From positions 1,798,001 through 1,862,000 of the forward strand of contig NC_012029.1 in NCBI RefSeq assembly GCF_000022205.1: a DNA stretch of 64,000 nt, read 5' to 3'. Made by a program: the position numbers and the translations under genes. This DNA is from Halorubrum lacusprofundi ATCC 49239. GTDB taxonomy: Archaea; Halobacteriota; Halobacteria; Halobacteriales; Haloferacaceae. Below the pieces are notes generated by a model. The model was not told the DNA's origin, ran no database searches, and saw only the letters and a list, made by a program, of their open reading frames with translations. Numbering within the stretch: position 1 is the stretch's first letter; each line of letters opens with the position of its first letter. Of the stretch, positions 61,974 through 64,000 are shown piece after piece.

Positions 61974-62546
61974 ATGTCTGTCCCCGACCAATCGAACCGA
62001 ACGCGCGGAATTGTCGGCGGTGCGGCGGCTGGCGCCGTCGCGTACGTTCTCGGCTATCTGGTCGTGTACGTGACACAGGGCGACCGGATCGCGGAGGGGC
62101 TGTCGGGAGTCAACTTCTTCACCGAGCTGTTCGGCGGCGACCCGATCTCGACGTGGCAGGCCGCCGGCTGGCTGTTCTATAACGCACACTTCGTCGACAC
62201 CATGTCGCCCGGGGTGTTCGGCGGTGCGCAGTCGACGAACCTCATCATGGAGGCGGACGGCGGTTCGCTACTCTTCATCCTCCCGCCGCTCCTGCTCCTC
62301 GTCGCCGGTGTCGTCGCCGGGCGGGCTGCCGGCGCGTCCGACCCGGCCGAGGGGGCGCAGGCCGGCGCGTTCGTCCTCACCGGGTACCTCCCGCTCGCGG
62401 TGATCGGGGCGTTCCTGTTCCGGTACACCGTGGGCGACGGGAGCGTGGCGCCCGACCTCATCACCGCCGTGCTGCTCGCCGGCGCCGTCTATCCGGCCGT
62501 TTTCGGCGCGATCGGTGGAGCCGCCTCGTCGCTGCTGAGCGACTGA
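61974..62546 (+). CDS. Membrane protein of unknown function (DUF7978-like)
   Basis: Encodes 190 residues with four or five hydrophobic segments (AAAGAVAYVLGYLVVYV, FILPPLLLLVAGVVAG and others). A Gly/Ala-rich, weakly conserved core. The family name is from memory. No catalytic motif. ATG 61974 fits the conserved-looking start; earlier codons in the frame are not supported by a promoter. Confidence 0.6.
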   Translation: MSVPDQSNRTRGIVGGAAAGAVAYVLGYLVVYVTQGDRIAEGLSGVNFFTELFGGDPISTWQAAGWLFYNAHFVDTMSPGVFGGAQSTNLIMEADGGSLLFILPPLLLLVAGVVAGRAAGASDPAEGAQAGAFVLTGYLPLAVIGAFLFRYTVGDGSVAPDLITAVLLAGAVYPAVFGAIGGAASSLLSD

Positions 62547-62592
62547 GTCGGCGAACGGCCACCCCGTCCCGATGGCGCGCCTCGGAGAATTC

Positions 62593-63045
62593 TCAGTAGT
62601 CGATGTCCTCGGGGTCGACTCGGTCGCCGTACTCCCGCACGGGATCGACGGGGCGCCCCTCGTCCGTCTCGGGCGCGACGTAGTCGATGAACGCCTCGAC
62701 ATCCGGCTCTCGGATGCGGACCTCGACGTTGACCTCGCCGAGCTCGTCCGGCTCACCGACCGCGAAGTTGACGACGCCCTCGAACGCCGCCTGCTTTTTC
62801 AGCGAGAAGTCGAACCCCTCGTCGGTGCTGTTCTGCAGGAACACCCGCCGGGCCGTGTCGAGGATCTCCTGTTCGTGGAGCACGTCGGAGAAGGCGTCGA
62901 GGGTGTGTCCCTCAGCGACCAGTCGGCCGTCCTCGTGGATCGGCTCCGCGTCCGGGAACACGTTCCTGATCGCGTCGGCGACCCGGTCGGTCACCTCGGT
63001 GTCGCGGACGGGGGCCTCGATGCGCACGTCGATGCTGTAGATCAC
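62593..63045 (-). CDS. UPF0201 family RNA-binding-domain protein
   Basis: Encodes 150 residues: MIYSIDVRIEAPVRDTEVTD, RVADAIRNVFPDAEP, then an acidic C-terminus. It matches the archaeal UPF0201 family, which has an RNA-binding-like alpha/beta fold. The start overlaps the upstream ATPase stop by an ATGA, so the two are coupled. In some archaea the two domains occur as one fused protein, which supports a shared function. Confidence 0.85.
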   Translation of the reverse strand: MIYSIDVRIEAPVRDTEVTDRVADAIRNVFPDAEPIHEDGRLVAEGHTLDAFSDVLHEQEILDTARRVFLQNSTDEGFDFSLKKQAAFEGVVNFAVGEPDELGEVNVEVRIREPDVEAFIDYVAPETDEGRPVDPVREYGDRVDPEDIDY

Positions 63046-63662
63046 GAGCCGTCACCTCCGGCGTTCGGGGTCGCGGGATCTGCGTCGGCTACCTCGTCGG
63101 CGTTCCCCTCGCCTTCCGCGACGCCGAGCACCTCCCGGACGCGTCCCCGGAACGCCGCCAGCGTCCCGGTGTTGTCGATCTCGACATCGGCCCGTTCGAG
63201 CGTTTCGCCGAGGCCGAGTTCGATCTCGCGGGCGTCGCGCTCGCGGAGGGCCTCCAGATCGGAGTCGGACTCGTCGCGGCCGCGGTCGTCGAGCCGCTCG
63301 GCGCGGATCTCGAAGGGAGCGCGGACCGCCACGAGCGTGAAGTCGTCGCCGAACGCCTCCCGGAAGCGCTCCAGTTCGACGGTCGAGCGGAGCCCGTCGA
63401 CGAGCACGGTGTCGCGCTCGCCGTCGGCCGCCGCCTCCCGGATCAGCGGGAGCGTCCGGGTGGCGATCGCGTCGTCGCCCTCCTCCTCGCGGAGGGTGCC
63501 GGCCATTCGCCCGTGGTGTTCGGCCGGGTCGAGCCCGCGGCGGCGGCACTCGGCGCGGATCACGTCGCCCATGACGACGACCGGGATCCCCACCTCTTCG
63601 GCCACGTTCGCCGCCTCCCCCTTCCCGCTGCCGGGGAGGCCGACGGTTCCGATAACGTTCAT
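63042..63662 (-). CDS. UPF0200 family P-loop kinase-like ATPase
   Basis: Encodes 206 residues. P-loop GTVGLPGSGKGEAANV, then VVVMGDVIRAECRRRGLDP and a helical region with VLVDGLRSTVELERFREAF. It resembles dephospho-CoA kinase and other nucleotide kinases. The UPF0200/UPF0201 pair is fused in some archaea. The activity is unknown, though a nucleotide- or coenzyme-phosphorylating role is plausible. The C-terminal tail is acidic and low complexity. Confidence 0.87.
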   Translation of the reverse strand: MNVIGTVGLPGSGKGEAANVAEEVGIPVVVMGDVIRAECRRRGLDPAEHHGRMAGTLREEEGDDAIATRTLPLIREAAADGERDTVLVDGLRSTVELERFREAFGDDFTLVAVRAPFEIRAERLDDRGRDESDSDLEALRERDAREIELGLGETLERADVEIDNTGTLAAFRGRVREVLGVAEGEGNADEVADADPATPNAGGDGS

Positions 63663-63742
63663 TAGCGGCGAGTAGTCCCGTGTCGGACTTAGGTCTGCTG
63701 TTGGGGCGTGGGTGTCGACGTCGGCGCGAACCGTCGGCGTTT

Positions 63743-63749
63743 TTTATAC
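63743..63749 (+). promoter_or_regulatory. TATA box of tRNA-Arg
   Basis: TTTATAC (within TTTTTTATACG) lies about 26 bases upstream of the first base of the tRNA, a standard archaeal spacing. Confidence 0.5.
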
Positions 63750-63771
63750 GAGGCGGTTGAGATTGGAGTGA

Positions 63772-63846
63772 GGGCACATAGCTCAGCCCGGATAGAGCGT
63801 CGGACTTCTAATCCGACGGTCGTGGGTTCGAATCCCACTGTGCCCG
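63772..63846 (+). tRNA. tRNA-Arg (TCT)
   Basis: Cloverleaf of 75 nt: acceptor GGGCACA/TGTGCCC, anticodon stem TCGGA/TCCGA with loop CTTCTAA (anticodon TCT), T arm CGTGGGTTCGAATCCCACT, discriminator G. No encoded CCA. The 3' end is partly repeated downstream in inverted form. Confidence 0.95.
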
Positions 63847-63878
63847 TATCAGCGAGGAGCGCAGCGGCGAGCGAACCG

Positions 63879-63967
63879 GCACAGTGGGATTCGAACCCAA
63901 TCAGTTGCGCGCAGCGAGCGAAGCGAGCGAGCACGTCTGATTCTGGTTCGAATCCCGTCGTGCACGT
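63879..63967. repeat. Partial tRNA 3'-end copies (possible att scars)
   Basis: Bases 63879-63899 read on the minus strand as TGGGTTCGAATCCCACTGTGC, identical to the tRNA-Arg T arm and acceptor 3' side. Bases 63944-63966 read on the plus strand as a different T arm plus acceptor-like end (GGTTCGAATCCCGTCGTGCA). Between them is a GCGAGCGAAGCGAGCGAG stretch. Such fragments beside an intact tRNA are typical of integration/excision of tRNA-targeting elements. The window ends before any integrase could be seen. Confidence 0.5.
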
Positions 63968-64000
63968 TCTTTCCTGTGGTCACTCACGGGCACGACTGTC

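Noticed and set aside
1-64000. CRISPR array or cas genes
   Set aside because: No regularly spaced direct repeats of 25-40 bases and no Cas-like proteins were seen; the tandem units at 20144 are too diverged and few.

Overview
This window is a GC-rich archaeal chromosome segment from a haloarchaeon. The proteins are strongly acidic with Asp/Glu-rich tails. Archaeal ribosomal and RNA polymerase genes sit in the order S13-S4-S11-Rpo3-tRNA-L18e-L13-S9-Rpo10-Rpo6-eno-S2. Many genes start about 26-28 bases downstream of a TATA box, as expected for leaderless mRNAs, and several small proteins look like haloarchaea-only families. The style of the genes and intergenic repeats resembles Halorubrum, but the genus is an inference. 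Most of the window is core genome with short accessory scars.

Left part (1-20 kb): a truncated Rsm22-type methyltransferase, a ZIP metal transporter with atypical base composition, a YedK/HMCES DNA-repair protein divergent from an HhH + DEDD nuclease, a bactofilin-like membrane protein, a frameshifted LEA14-type gene, a class V aminotransferase, and a small-protein/TauE exporter operon with a possible coupled leader ORF. These are followed by an inositol-monophosphatase-like enzyme, a beta-CASP nuclease, the replication pair priS-gins51, a Na+/Ca2+ exchanger, a 7TM histidine kinase and tRNA-His.

Middle (20-34 kb): a hairpin-rich intergenic repeat block, heme A synthase, a four-gene polar amino acid ABC importer, an alcohol dehydrogenase, a second histidine kinase, the RFC large subunit, a DoxX protein, tRNA-Pro, and Cbf5 with cytidylate kinase. 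From 33.9 to 40.2 kb, tRNA-Ser leads the large ribosomal/RNA polymerase/enolase operon. That operon contains tRNA-Leu and, just before it, a 131-nt stretch closed by a perfect 12-bp stem with an 11-bp hairpin inside. This is the best candidate here for an undescribed structured RNA.

Right part (40-64 kb): mevalonate kinase with isopentenyl phosphate kinase (archaeal isoprenoid lipid synthesis), an Mrp/NBP35 ATPase, a second copy of the hairpin-rich repeat, a doubly frameshifted lipoprotein gene, a CobW-like GTPase, two tiny Cys proteins, a formaldehyde-dehydrogenase-like enzyme, and a 5'-nucleotidase gene split by a 1.45-kb insertion sequence. Next come the L7Ae-S28e-L24e-Ndk operon, a beta-propeller protein, carbonic anhydrase, aIF1A, thiolase, iPGM, transport and acetyltransferase genes, and the UPF0201-UPF0200 pair. 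The window ends at tRNA-Arg, followed by two partial tRNA 3'-end copies that look like integration scars.

I see no CRISPR array, rRNA or complete prophage. I did not find an obvious defence or biosynthetic system. The points most worth follow-up are the structured region before tRNA-Leu, the modular hairpin repeats, the coupled leader ORF at 9325 and the tRNA-Arg edge.
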